Shown: positions 1 through 12,232, numbered from the stretch's first letter. The stretch: DNA of 64,000 nucleotides from Lysobacter silvisoli (GCF_003382365.1 NZ_QTSU01000001.1:1736001-1800000), one strand, 5' to 3'. The notes: generated from the letters alone by a model not told the origin. Translations and numbers: made by a program.

Positions 1-46
1 GCATCACGCGGTATTGCTTACCGCCGGTGACTACAACTGCGTACAT
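1..46 (-). CDS. rplU: 50S ribosomal protein L21 (5' end only)
   Basis: Only the first 15 codons lie in the window, read on the minus strand from the ATG at 46. They translate to MYAVVVTGGKQYRVM, the characteristic N-terminus of bacterial L21, a 23S rRNA-binding protein of the large subunit. An AGAGGA ribosome binding site sits 8 bases upstream of the start. A good sigma-70 promoter lies further upstream at 111-139. The rest of the gene runs off the left edge. Confidence 0.9.
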   Translation of the reverse strand, partial: MYAVVVTGGKQYRVM

Positions 47-110
47 GACCAGATTCCTCTGTAGTTATTTTGGTCGCTGCCGCACCCGGAACCGGGCGGA
101 CAGAAGCGGA

Positions 111-139
111 ATTCTAAGCGGTTCAGCAAGTTAGAGCAA
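111..139 (-). promoter_or_regulatory. probable sigma-70 promoter of rplU
   Basis: On the minus strand TTGCTC (134-139) and TAGAAT (111-116) are separated by exactly 17 bases, followed by a leader of about 60 bases before the rplU start. The same TTGCTC -35 with a 17-base spacer precedes rpsB at 51892. Assigned by eye from consensus and position. Confidence 0.55.
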
Positions 140-254
140 GCACCCCCATCCGGCGGACCGCAGCCGGCGGCTGGCGCCGGCTTAACGCCGCCCGTGCTGT
201 AGTGGCCGGGCTGCGACGGACCCCGCGGCCCCTACTCCGTGCGGGACCCAGGCC

Positions 255-884
255 ATGTTCGATCACCTGCTGGAACCCCTCGCCGGCCGTCATGGGCTGG
301 CCCCGGACCAGGCCCGGGCGCTGCTCGCGGCCTGGCTGGACCGGATCTTCGACCCCGCCCGCGGCGGCCCGGCCGGCTTCCTGGCCGCCTTCCGGGCCCA
401 GGGTCTGGAGGACCTGGCCGGCTCCTGGGTCGCACCGGGCCCGAACCGGCCGCTCACCGCCGACCAGTTGGAGCGGGTGTTCGGCGAGCGCGAACTGGCC
501 GACCTGGCCGCGCGCCTGGACCTGCCCGCCGCGGTGGTGGCCAGCGCCTCGGCCGCGCTGCTGCCCGAAGCGGTGGACAGCCTGGGCGAGGACGGGCGCT
601 GGCCGGGACCGGCGGAGTGGCCGCCCGCGGCCGACCCGGCCGCAGCGGAGCCCGCCGGCCTGCAAGCGGTGCGCGATGCCGGGCTCGGCCCCCTGTCGGC
701 CAGCGATGCGCCGCTGTACCGCGCGCACGACGATGCGCCGCATCGCGACCCCGCCGATGGGCACCGCGTTGACGAACCTGTACCGGCACCCGCGTCGGCG
801 TCGTCGCGCGCGCGGCGGTGGGCGATCGTGGTCGTCGCACTGCTGGCGATGGTCTTGGCGGCGCTGCTGTCGCTGCGCGGCTGA
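255..884 (+). CDS. YidB-like (DUF937) protein with C-terminal membrane anchor
   Basis: 209 residues. Residues 5-120 resemble the YidB/DUF937 family: helical, with a conserved run reading GLEDLAGSWV, then an NRPLTADQLERVFG block and a hydrophobic LPEAVDSL end. The molecular function of the family is not established. Unlike compact YidB proteins, this one carries about 60 Ala/Pro/Asp-rich residues and a single hydrophobic helix at residues 187-206 following RARRW, so it may be tail-anchored in the inner membrane. The ATG at 255 has only a weak ribosome binding site. It is divergent from rplU and appears to be a single-gene transcript. Confidence 0.7.
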   Translation: MFDHLLEPLAGRHGLAPDQARALLAAWLDRIFDPARGGPAGFLAAFRAQGLEDLAGSWVAPGPNRPLTADQLERVFGERELADLAARLDLPAAVVASASAALLPEAVDSLGEDGRWPGPAEWPPAADPAAAEPAGLQAVRDAGLGPLSASDAPLYRAHDDAPHRDPADGHRVDEPVPAPASASSRARRWAIVVVALLAMVLAALLSLRG

Positions 885-1631
885 GGCACGAATTTCCCGT
901 ATCGCGACTTCGCTCACAGTATCGCGATTCCGCGCGAATGCTCGCGTTGGGGAAAAGCGCTGGCGCAAGCACGTTGCATCGCGCGCATTCGCATTCGTGA
1001 AGGCGGCTGTGTAAACACCGAATTTCATGGCGTTTTGCACATCGAATGCAGCGCAAGCGAGCCTGCGCATCGCCGCGCGCGTTACCGAATCGCAACGCTC
1101 CGGCACCGACTTTGGTCGCAGTGCGTGCCACTTGCGCGCATCGTTTGCATTTGTTTACGTTCCTTACGACGCGCCTGCAGGGGGTCGCGTTGCAGGAACC
1201 GGCACGGAGGCCGAGTCGCCGCGCAGTTGCGCGTGCGGACGCGGCGCATCGCGCCGGTTCCAAACACAGGGGCCTCTGCATGCGACTGGAATCGTCCAGC
1301 CTATTCGCTTCATTCGTCAGCCAAGTGCGCCGCGCGTCCGCGCGCACCCAGCCAGCTCACACCAGCAAGCGTCGCCGCAGCACGCGCGTGCATTCGATGC
1401 GCCGCGCGGCCTGCGCTCGCGTCGCAGCGTCGGAGACCGCGCTGCGCCACGCTGGGCTCCACGGTTTCCAACCCCACATCGCGACCACGCGCCGCCCGGG
1501 ACGGGCGTCGATGCGTGGCACGCGAACCCCAGTCCCGCGGCGAGGAGAAGAGAGCTAAGGCCGCGGACCCGCACCCGAAGCCGCTAGGGGAGGCAACGGG
1601 ATTCACGAGCTACGAACCAAGGATGTTTGTC
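885..1631. other. 747-base region without a convincing gene, upstream of the S8 protease
   Basis: No frame here gives a recognisable protein: translations are Arg/Ala/Cys-rich low complexity typical of shadow frames, although one frame stays open into the protease. Base composition is locally more AT-rich around 1000-1160 (for example TTTGCATTTGTTTACG near 1144). Short repeats built on GCGCAT and GTATCGCGA (898 and 921) are scattered through it. It probably holds the protease promoter and a long 5' leader. No specific operator was identified. Confidence 0.5.
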
Positions 1632-3719
1632 ATGACTCGCAAAGCACGTTCGATGAAATGGACCGCACTGGCCATCGCCACCGCGATCGTGGTCGCACCG
1701 GCGGCCTACTCCGGCGGCAAGCTGCCGACGGCCAACAAGACCAAGGTCTCGACCTTGTCCCCGCAAGCGGCGCAGTCGGCTAAGGAACAGCCGGTGCGGC
1801 AAGACCGCTTCATCATCACCTACAAGGGCTCGGCCAGCGCCAAGAGCGCGTCGGCGGCCAAGGTAGGCACGCAGCTGTCGGCCGCGTCCAAGGCGCTGGG
1901 CCTGGGCATCGCGCCCATGCGCACGCTGGGCACCGGCGCGGCGCTGATCCGCACCGACCGCAAGCTCGACAGCGCCGCCAGCAAGGCGCTGATGATCGAG
2001 CTGATGAAGGATCCCAACGTGCTCGCGGTGGAGCCCGACCGCTTCCGCCAGAAGCTGTTGGTGCCCAACGACCCGGGCTACGCGCAGCAGTGGCACTACA
2101 AGAACGGCCCCGGCGGCATCAACGCCGAACCGGCCTGGGACCTGAGCACCGGCGACGGCGTGGTGGTCGCGGTGCTGGATACCGGCAGCACGCCGCACGC
2201 CGACCTGGTCGGCAACCTGGTGGCCGGCTACGACTTCATCATCGACACCGACGTGAGCGTGGACGGCGACGGCCGCGACGCCGACCCGAACGATCCGGGC
2301 GACTGGCACGACGGCGAGTGCAACATCTTCGGCATCCCCGAGGACAGCAGCTGGCACGGCACCCACGTGGCCGGCACCATCGCCGCGACCACCAACAACA
2401 GCGTCGGCGTGGCCGGCGTGGCCTTCGGCGCCAAGGTCCAGCCGGTGCGCGTGCTGGGCAAGTGCGGCGGCTACGAGTCGGACATCATCGACGCGGTGAC
2501 CTGGGCCTCCGGCGGCACCGTGACCGGCGTGCCGGCCAACGCCACTCCGGCCGAAGTCATCAACCTCAGCCTGGGCGGCGGCGGCGCCTGCTCGGTGGCC
2601 GAGCAGGCGGCGTTCACCGCCGCGGCCGCTCGCGGCACCACGGTGGTGGTGGCGGCGGGCAACTCCTCGGCCGATGCCGCGGGCTACTCGCCGGCCAGCT
2701 GTAACGACGTGATCACCGTGTCCGCGGTGGGCCCGACCGGCGCGCTGGCCGGCTATTCCAACTTCGGCAGCGTGGTCGACGTGGCCGCGCCCGGCGGTTC
2801 CGGCGTGAACCCGGCGGCCGACAACATCCTGTCGACCCTGAACCTGGGCCTGCAGGGCCAGGAAGGCGACGGCTACGCCTGGATGGCCGGCACCTCGATG
2901 GCGGCTCCGCACGTGGCCGGCGTGGTCGCGCTGATGCAAGCCGCGGCGCCGACGCCGAAGACCCCGGCGCAGATCAAGAAGATCCTGGAGAACACCGCTT
3001 ACGCCTCCGGCGGTTTCGCCAGCGGCTGCAGCTACGAGAAGCCCTGCGGCGCCGGCATCATCGACGCCCGCTACGCGGTGGCCGTGGCCTCCGGCGCCGA
3101 ACCGCTGCCGGCCGATCCGCCGCCGGCGCCGGAACCGCCGCCGGCCATCGAGCTGAGCAACGGCGTCACCGTCACCGGCATCGAAGTGCTGGCCGGCGCC
3201 ACCGTGCGTTACCAGCTGCTGGTGCCCAACGGCGCGTCCAACCTGCTGTTCGCCATGTACGGCGGCACCGGCGACGCGGACATCTACGTCAAGCGCGGCA
3301 CCCCGCCGACCAACACCTCCTACGACTGCCGTCCGTTCAGTTCCGGCAACAACGAGAACTGCTTCTTCCCGGCGCCGCAGGGCGGTATCTGGTACGTGAC
3401 GGTCAAGGGCTTCAGCAACTCGGCCGGCGTGTCGCTGTACCCGAGCTTCACCGACGCCAACTGGCCGCGCGCGGTCGAAGCGGAAGCCACCCCGCTGACC
3501 AACCACCGCACCCGCGTGGACCTGACCTGGAAGAAGGGCAAGCGCAACATCGACATCTACCGTAACGGCGCGATCCTCAAGACCGTGCGCAACAACGAAG
3601 CCGCCACCGATACCTTCCGGATCATCGGCACCGGCACCATGAGCTACAAGCTGTGCAACAACGGTACGCAGGAGTGCGCCGATCCGGTGGAGATCGAGTA
3701 CGCCTCGTCCAAGCGCTGA
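1632..3719 (+). CDS. secreted S8 (subtilisin-like) serine protease with PPC domain
   Basis: 695 residues. The order is signal peptide (about 1-30), an I9-type propeptide starting near 58 (DRFIITYKG), the peptidase S8 catalytic domain (about 150-440), a PPC (pre-peptidase C-terminal) domain from about 507 to 605, and a final beta-rich module of about 85 residues. The triad is visible: Asp183 in VLDTGS, His242 in WHGTHVAG and Ser422 in GTSMAAPHVAG. The protein should be exported by Sec and matured by loss of the propeptide; the PPC domain is usually clipped after secretion. The reading frame is open far upstream. The ATG at 1632 was chosen because AAGGA lies about 10 bases before it and the signal peptide starts there; an in-frame ATG at 1623 overlaps that site. 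The C-terminal module after PPC (residues 612-695) looks like a fibronectin/carbohydrate-binding fold but is not assigned. Confidence 0.92.
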   Translation: MTRKARSMKWTALAIATAIVVAPAAYSGGKLPTANKTKVSTLSPQAAQSAKEQPVRQDRFIITYKGSASAKSASAAKVGTQLSAASKALGLGIAPMRTLGTGAALIRTDRKLDSAASKALMIELMKDPNVLAVEPDRFRQKLLVPNDPGYAQQWHYKNGPGGINAEPAWDLSTGDGVVVAVLDTGSTPHADLVGNLVAGYDFIIDTDVSVDGDGRDADPNDPGDWHDGECNIFGIPEDSSWHGTHVAGTIAATTNNSVGVAGVAFGAKVQPVRVLGKCGGYESDIIDAVTWASGGTVTGVPANATPAEVINLSLGGGGACSVAEQAAFTAAAARGTTVVVAAGNSSADAAGYSPASCNDVITVSAVGPTGALAGYSNFGSVVDVAAPGGSGVNPAADNILSTLNLGLQGQEGDGYAWMAGTSMAAPHVAGVVALMQAAAPTPKTPAQIKKILENTAYASGGFASGCSYEKPCGAGIIDARYAVAVASGAEPLPADPPPAPEPPPAIELSNGVTVTGIEVLAGATVRYQLLVPNGASNLLFAMYGGTGDADIYVKRGTPPTNTSYDCRPFSSGNNENCFFPAPQGGIWYVTVKGFSNSAGVSLYPSFTDANWPRAVEAEATPLTNHRTRVDLTWKKGKRNIDIYRNGAILKTVRNNEAATDTFRIIGTGTMSYKLCNNGTQECADPVEIEYASSKR

Positions 3720-3734
3720 TCGCGGTTAGCCGCA

Positions 3735-3760
3735 GGAGGGCCCGGTACGCCGGGCCCTCC
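3735..3760 (+). terminator. GC-rich hairpin after the S8 protease
   Basis: GGAGGGCCCGG and CCGGGCCCTCC form an 11-bp stem with a TACG loop 16 bases after the stop codon. There is no U-tract, so it may stabilise the 3' end rather than terminate intrinsically. Confidence 0.45.
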
Positions 3761-3876
3761 AACGGCGTCGGGCGCCCTGGCGGCGCCCGGCTCCGTCGGC
3801 GGCGGATTTCCGCGCTACCGCACGGCAGGCCCTAGCGATGCTGCCAGCGACTCCCCACGCGATACCCGGAGTTTTC

Positions 3877-4737
3877 ATGCACCCCGATTCCCCGATTTCC
3901 CCGCGCTCGCGCCGCCCGACGGCGGTGTGGGCGCTGGCCCTGGCGCTGGCCGCCACCGGCCTGGCCGGCTGCAACCGCGGCGGCGAGGCCGCCGACACCG
4001 CAGCGGCCGAACAGGCCAAGCCGGTCCCGCGCTACGAGGCCAAGCTCAGCCTGGTCAACAACAACGGCGCGCTGCGCTACGATGGCAACGTCGACAGCGA
4101 CGCGGCCAAGCAGGCCATCGTCGCCGCCCTCGCCCATGCCTACGGCGCCGAGCGCGTGTCCGGCGACCTGGCGGTGGACCCGTACGCGCGCCCGGCCGAC
4201 TGGGCCGCGCAACTGCCGCAGTTCGCCGCCGCCTTCACCCAGCCCGGCGCCGCGGTCAGTTTCGAAGGCCGGCGCATCGAACTGGCCGGCCAGGTCGCCG
4301 AGGCCGACCGCGCCGCGCTGCTGGACCGCGTGCGCCAGCTCTACCCCGGCTATGCCTACACCGGCCTGTTCGAAGGCGTGGGCGCCGGCCCGGCCAACGC
4401 GGCGCTGGCCGCGCTGCCGGCCAAGGCCGAGGCCGCGGCGGTGGTCGCGGCGCTGAACCAGACCCCGATCGGCTTCGAAGGCGACAGCGCGCGCATCTCC
4501 GCCGGCAGCCTGGACGCGCTGGCCGAGGCGGCCAAGGCCATCCAGGCCGCGCCGGCCAACACGCGCATCGAGATCTACGGCCCGGCCGGCGGCTCGGACG
4601 ACCAGATCGACCTGTCCAAGCAGCGCGCCGAGGCGGTCAAGGTGCTGTTGATCGTGAACGGCGTGAACCCGGCGGCGATCGAGACCAAGTCGGCGCCCGA
4701 CGGCAGCCGCGGGCTGGGCTTCAGGCTGATCAAGTAA
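3877..4737 (+). CDS. lipoprotein with BON-like region and C-terminal OmpA-like domain
   Basis: 286 residues. A lipoprotein signal ends in LAGC with Cys32 as the lipidation site, so the mature protein is probably anchored in the outer membrane. Residues about 65-180 contain a BON-like repeat (pattern ending GRRIELAGQVAEAD). Residues about 200-286 form an OmpA-like domain (IEIYGPAGGSDDQIDLSKQR), the fold that binds peptidoglycan; it is a diverged version. This architecture resembles OmpA/BON proteins such as mycobacterial ArfA. The start at 3877 follows a CCGGAG site; an ATG at 3838 would put 13 residues before the signal. The gene is followed by a strong terminator. Confidence 0.75.
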   Translation: MHPDSPISPRSRRPTAVWALALALAATGLAGCNRGGEAADTAAAEQAKPVPRYEAKLSLVNNNGALRYDGNVDSDAAKQAIVAALAHAYGAERVSGDLAVDPYARPADWAAQLPQFAAAFTQPGAAVSFEGRRIELAGQVAEADRAALLDRVRQLYPGYAYTGLFEGVGAGPANAALAALPAKAEAAAVVAALNQTPIGFEGDSARISAGSLDALAEAAKAIQAAPANTRIEIYGPAGGSDDQIDLSKQRAEAVKVLLIVNGVNPAAIETKSAPDGSRGLGFRLIK

Positions 4738-4805
4738 ACGGCGGCATAACCGCAGCCGCCGGGGCTTCCGGCGGCTGCAGGCTCAACGGCCTCTCTCCAG
4801 GCCCT

Positions 4806-4837
4806 CGCCGGCGCAGTTTGCGCCGGCGAATTTTTTT
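4806..4837 (+). terminator. Rho-independent terminator after the OmpA-like lipoprotein
   Basis: CGCCGGCGCA pairs with TGCGCCGGCG across a GTT loop, followed by AA and seven T residues. Confidence 0.85.
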
Positions 4838-4850
4838 GGGCGGAGCAAAA

Positions 4851-5010
4851 GCAAATTCCCCCTAGCCCCCTTTTTCAAAGGGGGGGAACCGCAATGGCCG
4901 CATCCCTAGCCAGCGGGCGCATTTGTGACAGATCCGTCCAACCGGAGTCGTCCTCGCCGCCTTTGCTTTTGTTCCCCCTTTGAAAAAGGGGGGCTCGGGA
5001 GATTTGCTCT
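4851..5010. repeat. intergenic palindrome family A, inverted pair
   Basis: Two head-to-head copies of one element. Each has a core hairpin in which CCCCC(T)TTTTCAAAG pairs with GGGGG, flanked by CTAG-containing C-runs and by GCAAA/TTTGC ends. Copies are at 4851-4890 and 4963-5010, with about 70 bases between. Related copies lie at 14505-14525, 33611-33645, 44706-44820 and 58889-58913, always between genes. This fills the space between the lipoprotein terminator and uvrA; nothing else was seen there. Confidence 0.75.
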
Positions 5011-5155
5011 TAACCCGCGCCCCAGTCTCACCCCCTGAGACCACCCCCGCCCACCCTTCCGTTTCCGGCATTTGCCCCCATCTACGCCACTCGATACGCT
5101 CTTCTGTTCGCCGTCGCCCCTGGCGTCGGCGGCCCTCCCCCCTTGCAGGCACCCG

Positions 5156-8073
<2,918 letters not shown>

Positions 8074-8077
<4 letters not shown>

Positions 8078-8487
8078 CCGACACCGCTACGCCCGCGCCT
8101 CTGTTCCGCGCTCCATTGGAGTTGCGCTGGCGCGACCTGGACGCGTTCAACCACGTCAACAACTCCAACTTCCTGACCTACCTGGAAGAAACCCGCATCC
8201 GCTGGTTCGCCAGCTGGAACGGCGAGTGGGTGACCGAGGCGGTGGCGCCGCTGCTGGCGGCGGTGCAGTTGAACTACCGTGCGCCCATCCCCTACCCGTC
8301 CGAGGTGGCGGTGGAACTGTACGCCGAGCGCATCGGCAGCACCAGCCTGACCATCGGCCACCGCATCGTCTCGGCCGACGGCGCCACGCTGTACTGCGAC
8401 GGCCACGTGGTGGTGGTCTGGATCGACCGCGCCAGCGGCCGTCCGGTGCCGCTGCCGGCGGCGGTGTTGCAGGCGATCAAGGGCTGA
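8074..8487 (+). CDS. acyl-CoA thioesterase, hotdog fold (4HBT/YbgC type)
   Basis: 137 residues, the size of single hotdog-domain thioesterases. The N-terminal [18 protein letters not shown] carries the catalytic Asp and HVNN motif of the 4HBT family, followed by [10 protein letters not shown]. It would hydrolyse acyl-CoA thioesters in the cytoplasm; substrate unknown. The ATG overlaps the uvrA stop by four bases, implying translational coupling, although no functional link to repair is evident. Confidence 0.85.
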
Positions 8488-8554
8488 TCGCAAAAACCGG
8501 GCGGGGTGCGATGGGTGCGGTTGGCACCGCACCCTACGCTCGCGCCTGAAGCAT

Positions 8555-10306
8555 TCACCCGCCCGCCGCGATCCAATCGTCGACCACCGCGTCCAGCACC
8601 GCCAACGGCACCGCGCCGTGGCGCAAGCCGGCGTCATGGAAGCGGCGCGGATCGAAGCGCTCGCCCAATGCCTGTTGCGCGCGCCGCCGCGCCTGGGTCC
8701 AGGCGTTGTGCCCGCACTTGAAGGCCACGCCCTGCCCCGGCGTGACGCTATGCCGGTTCACCCGCGCCATCGCCGCGGCCGGCGCCAGGCCGCCGGTGTC
8801 GGCGATGAAGGCCGCCGTGCGTTCGCCGCTCCAACCCAGCGCATGCAGGCCTGTGTCGGCGATCAGATTCATGGCGCGATAGCGGAACGAACGCAGGTAG
8901 CCCAGCGCCATCAGCGGCTGGTCCGCGTACACGCCCATCTCTTCGGCCAGGCGTTCGCAATACAGGCCCCAGCCTTCGTGGAACGCCGGCAGGTTGATCG
9001 CGTCGAACAGCCGCGGCGTGCGCGCCTGCGCCGCGCGCTCGACCTGGACGTAGTGGCCCAGGGTCTCGTGATAGCCGTGCGATACCACTTCCCAGCGCGG
9101 CACGTCGGGGGAGCGCAGGCTGGAGGCCAGCGGCGGCAGCCGGCGAACATCGGGGGGCGATGCCGGCGATATGGCCAGATAGCGCGGCAACAGCGGCCAG
9201 AGCGAATCCACGCGCGACTGCAGATCGCGCCGCAACTGCGCCGCGCCGGCCTCGTTGCCGGCGTAACGGTGCTGCACCTGTTGCGACAGCGCCAGGTAGC
9301 GCTGCCCCACCGATCCCTCGGTCAAGCCCTGCGCACGCAGCAATGCGTCCATGCGCGCGTCCAGTTCGGCCAGTTGCGCCAGCCCCTGCCGATGCAGTTC
9401 CGTCGCGTCCACCGCCTGAGTGGCGTTGTGCTGCAGCGCCCAGCGGTAGTAGGCCTCGCCCTCGGGCAGGCGCCCCACACCCGGCATCGCGCCGGCCTGC
9501 GGGCGCCACGATTCCAGCAGCGCGACCTGCCGTTGCAACGCGGTGCGCAGCGGCCCTTGCACGATGCGTTCGGCCTGCGCCTGCCACGCCGCCGCGCCCG
9601 GTAGCGACGCGGTCGCGCGCCGCAACGCGCTCAGCAGCGGCTGCTGTCCGACCGGCAGATCGCGCTGCGCGGCCAGCGCCGCAAGCGCCGATTCGATCAC
9701 CGCCAAGGGCGGCACTACGCCGCGTCCGGCATCTTCGCGCGCGCGCTCGCCGTCCTGGGCCATGGCCAGCGGCAACGCCGCCAGGCGCTCCAGGTAGGCC
9801 TGTGCACCGTCGCCATCGGCGATCCAGTGGCTGGCTTCTTCCAGCAGCGCCGGTACGTCCATGTGCGCGCCGTCGAGATGACTCAACGCGTACGGCCGCG
9901 AGACCTGCGGCGCGCCGTAGCCGTAAGCGGCGCCCTGCACGTAGGACGCGCTCAGCCAACGCGCCGCGCGCAGGCTCACCGCGGCCGGCGCGGGCAAGGC
10001 GCGCGCGTCGATGGCATCGAGTTCGCGCAGGAACCTGCGCTGCTCGCGGACGAAGCGCTCGCGCGCGGCCAGCGAACGATCGCCCAGCCGACGGCGCGCG
10101 GAAGCCTGCGCGCCGCGATCCAGCCCCTGACTGCTCAGCTGCTCGGGAAAGTCGCGTGCATAGGCCTGGAACATGCGCTCCAGCACGCGCGCCAACGCGG
10201 CATCGTCGCCTTCGGCTCCGGCCGCCAGCGCGCGCGAGCACGCGGGCAAGGAGGCGGCCGTCGCGGCGGCGAGCGTGGACACCAGAAAACGGCGGCGATC
10301 GATCAT
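8555..10306 (-). CDS. DUF885 family hydrolase with Tat-type signal
   Basis: 583 residues. The N-terminus reads MIDRRRFLVSTLAAATAAS, a twin-arginine-like signal, so a periplasmic or cell-surface location is likely. The body matches DUF885, putative metal-dependent peptidases or hydrolases with no agreed substrate. The family's HEGWxxYxE motif is present (HEGWGLYCERLAEEMG). The usual HExxPGHHLQ motif is altered to HETLGHYVQ, so metal ligation may differ. The start at 10306 follows a GGAG site. It is the third gene of a minus-strand unit after two NTF2-like proteins, 41 bases downstream of the second. Confidence 0.75.
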   Translation of the reverse strand: MIDRRRFLVSTLAAATAASLPACSRALAAGAEGDDAALARVLERMFQAYARDFPEQLSSQGLDRGAQASARRRLGDRSLAARERFVREQRRFLRELDAIDARALPAPAAVSLRAARWLSASYVQGAAYGYGAPQVSRPYALSHLDGAHMDVPALLEEASHWIADGDGAQAYLERLAALPLAMAQDGERAREDAGRGVVPPLAVIESALAALAAQRDLPVGQQPLLSALRRATASLPGAAAWQAQAERIVQGPLRTALQRQVALLESWRPQAGAMPGVGRLPEGEAYYRWALQHNATQAVDATELHRQGLAQLAELDARMDALLRAQGLTEGSVGQRYLALSQQVQHRYAGNEAGAAQLRRDLQSRVDSLWPLLPRYLAISPASPPDVRRLPPLASSLRSPDVPRWEVVSHGYHETLGHYVQVERAAQARTPRLFDAINLPAFHEGWGLYCERLAEEMGVYADQPLMALGYLRSFRYRAMNLIADTGLHALGWSGERTAAFIADTGGLAPAAAMARVNRHSVTPGQGVAFKCGHNAWTQARRRAQQALGERFDPRRFHDAGLRHGAVPLAVLDAVVDDWIAAGG

Positions 10307-10347
10307 CGTGCGGCTCCAGTCATTACGCCGGTCATGGCTTGCGTCGC

Positions 10348-11166
10348 TCACGGCGCCACATGCCATTCGGCCAGGATCGCGCCGTCGCGCACCCGGTACA
10401 GGCTCAGGTGTTCGCGCTCGGGCCGGCCGCCGCCGCGGTAGCGTTCCAGCGCCGCCACCCATTCGCCCAGCGCCACGCTGTCGATCAGACTCACCTGCGC
10501 GGGCGCGCCGCGTGCGTACAGCTCGCGGTAGTAGCGCAGGCGTGCGTCCGCATCGGGCGGCGTGGCCGACTCCGCGCCGCCAAAGCGGTCGCGCGCGTGG
10601 CGCGCGTGAAAGTGCTTGGCCTGCGGGTGGTAGAGCGCGACGAAGGCCTCGGCGTCGCCGCGGTTGTTGGCCTCCCCCAATCGCCGCACCACCTCGAGTG
10701 CATCCTGTCCGGACTGCGGGCCGGCGTCGGCTTCGCGGGCGATATGCCAGATCCGCTCGATGCCGTCGGTGCCGACCCGGAACGCGGTGAAGGCATGATC
10801 CGGCGGCGTGCCGTCGGGCAGGTGCGTGGCCACGCGCACGACCACGAGGTCGCCCAGCGACAGCATCTGCTCGACCCGGTGCGGCGCCGGCGGTTGATCG
10901 AGGAAGGCGGTGCGGAAGAAGGCGCGCAGCTCTTCGCGGGTGCGCATGCGCGTGGACAGTTTGCCTTCCAGCGCCAGCGGCTCGGCGGGCAGGCCGTACA
11001 TCTCGAACTGCGGTGCGAACTGCGCGGCCAGGCCGTCCACGTCGCCGCTGCCCAGGGCGGCGAAATCCTTGAGCACCACGGTTTCGGCGCGACGGTCGGC
11101 CGCCGCCGCCACCGGCGTCAGCGCCGCGAGCAACACCCCGAGGCAGGCAAGCGCGAGCCGGCTCAC
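10348..11166 (-). CDS. secreted protein with two NTF2/SnoaL-like domains (copy 2)
   Basis: 272 residues with a GTG start at 11166 that overlaps the stop of the upstream gene (GTGA). The N-terminal 25 residues form a signal peptide ending near VAAAADRR. Two similar cone-fold units follow, about 30-145 and 150-270. Each starts with a helix and a GD(V/A) segment and ends with a WHIA or WHVA strand, as in SnoaL/NTF2-like proteins. This fold binds small hydrophobic ligands or acts in isomerases and hydrolases, but no catalytic residues can be assigned. It is clearly a paralogue of the upstream gene. Confidence 0.65.
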   Translation of the reverse strand: MSRLALACLGVLLAALTPVAAAADRRAETVVLKDFAALGSGDVDGLAAQFAPQFEMYGLPAEPLALEGKLSTRMRTREELRAFFRTAFLDQPPAPHRVEQMLSLGDLVVVRVATHLPDGTPPDHAFTAFRVGTDGIERIWHIAREADAGPQSGQDALEVVRRLGEANNRGDAEAFVALYHPQAKHFHARHARDRFGGAESATPPDADARLRYYRELYARGAPAQVSLIDSVALGEWVAALERYRGGGRPEREHLSLYRVRDGAILAEWHVAP

Positions 11167-12041
11167 GGCTGCGCCCCCTGCACCGCGGCCGGCAGCGTTT
11201 CCTCGGCCAGCAGCCAATCGCCGACGATGCGCCCGTCGCGGATGCGGTAGATCGATACCTCATTGACGCGCTTGCCGGGCGCGTCGGCGAAGCCGCTCAC
11301 ATGCGACTGCTCCACCACCAGGTCGCCGACCGAGAACAGCGCCACCGCCCGCACCTGCACCGGCGTGCCGGCGAAGTACTTGCGGAAGTAGCGCTCGCGG
11401 CTGGCCGCGTCGACCAGGGTCTTGGACGGCTGTTCGGCCAGTTGGCGCGGATCGGCGGAGTGGCGGAAGTTGCGCGCTTGCGGATCGAACAGACTCAGAA
11501 AGCGGTCGGCGTCGCGCGCGTTGTTGGCCTCGATCAGCGCGCGGACGGTCCGGCTGGGATCGGGCTGGGCGGGCGCCTGCTCGGGCAGCCAGGCGATATG
11601 CCACAGGTCGTGGATGCGGCCGTCGCGTATGCGGAAGGCGGTGAGAAAGCGCATGCGCTGGCTATAGTCCGGCGGCTGCGCGGAATAGCCGGCGGCGATC
11701 GCCAGGTCGCCGACCACGGCGATGTGCTCGACCGTTTCGCGCGCCAGCGGCGAACGCACGGCACGGCTGAAGTAGTCGGCCAGCTGCGCCTTGCTGCCGA
11801 TCGCTTGCGAGCGTGCGCCGGCCAGCCGCAGCGGATCGCGCGAGCGGTCGTAGCTGCGTGCGTCCTCGTCGAACAAGGCCAGCAGCCCGGCCACGTCGCC
11901 CTCGCTCCAGGCCTGGGCGTGGCGGCGCACCACCTGCTCGGGCGTGGCCGGCGCCTGCGCCGAGGCGACGGCGGCCAGCGTCAGCCACAGCGCCAGCACG
12001 GCGACGCAGGGCAGCGGTTCAAAGCGGGAATTCCAGCGCAT
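11163..12041 (-). CDS. secreted protein with two NTF2/SnoaL-like domains (copy 1)
   Basis: 292 residues with a signal peptide (hydrophobic run to VASAQA). Two NTF2/SnoaL-like units follow at about 30-150 and 160-285. The repeated pattern is a start like EAWSEGDVAGLLALFD or EANNARDADRFLSLFD and an end like FRIRDGRIHDLWHIAW or YRIRDGRIVGDWLLAE. A TGGAGC ribosome binding site precedes the ATG at 12041. It is first in a three-gene unit (two NTF2-like proteins, then DUF885), divergent from a LysR regulator that probably controls it. The function is unknown. Confidence 0.7.
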   Translation of the reverse strand: MRWNSRFEPLPCVAVLALWLTLAAVASAQAPATPEQVVRRHAQAWSEGDVAGLLALFDEDARSYDRSRDPLRLAGARSQAIGSKAQLADYFSRAVRSPLARETVEHIAVVGDLAIAAGYSAQPPDYSQRMRFLTAFRIRDGRIHDLWHIAWLPEQAPAQPDPSRTVRALIEANNARDADRFLSLFDPQARNFRHSADPRQLAEQPSKTLVDAASRERYFRKYFAGTPVQVRAVALFSVGDLVVEQSHVSGFADAPGKRVNEVSIYRIRDGRIVGDWLLAEETLPAAVQGAQP

Positions 12042-12232
12042 GCAAGCTCCAGGTGGCGGGGAGACGGGGCCCAGGCTGCTATCCGCTCGTGCATTTGCCC
12101 TAGCGTTACTTTTGGCACATAGTGAAAGCAGGCGGGAGCGGATCAGCAGCATTCGGCTTATTTCCGCGAGGTTATGGCGTATCTCGCCAGGCGCACAACG
12201 CGAAATGCGCCCTTTATGCATAAGGTCAATTT
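12042..12232. promoter_or_regulatory. divergent control region between NTF2-like unit and lysR
   Basis: 191 bases between two divergent starts, the usual location of a LysR-type operator. It is more AT-rich near 12108-12232 than its surroundings. No operator half-sites were fixed by eye. Confidence 0.4.

Noticed and set aside
1035-3719. An 894-codon frame that would start the S8 protease about 200 codons earlier
   Set aside because: The first 200 residues are Arg/Cys-rich low complexity, whereas the ATG at 1632 has a ribosome binding site and begins a normal signal peptide.
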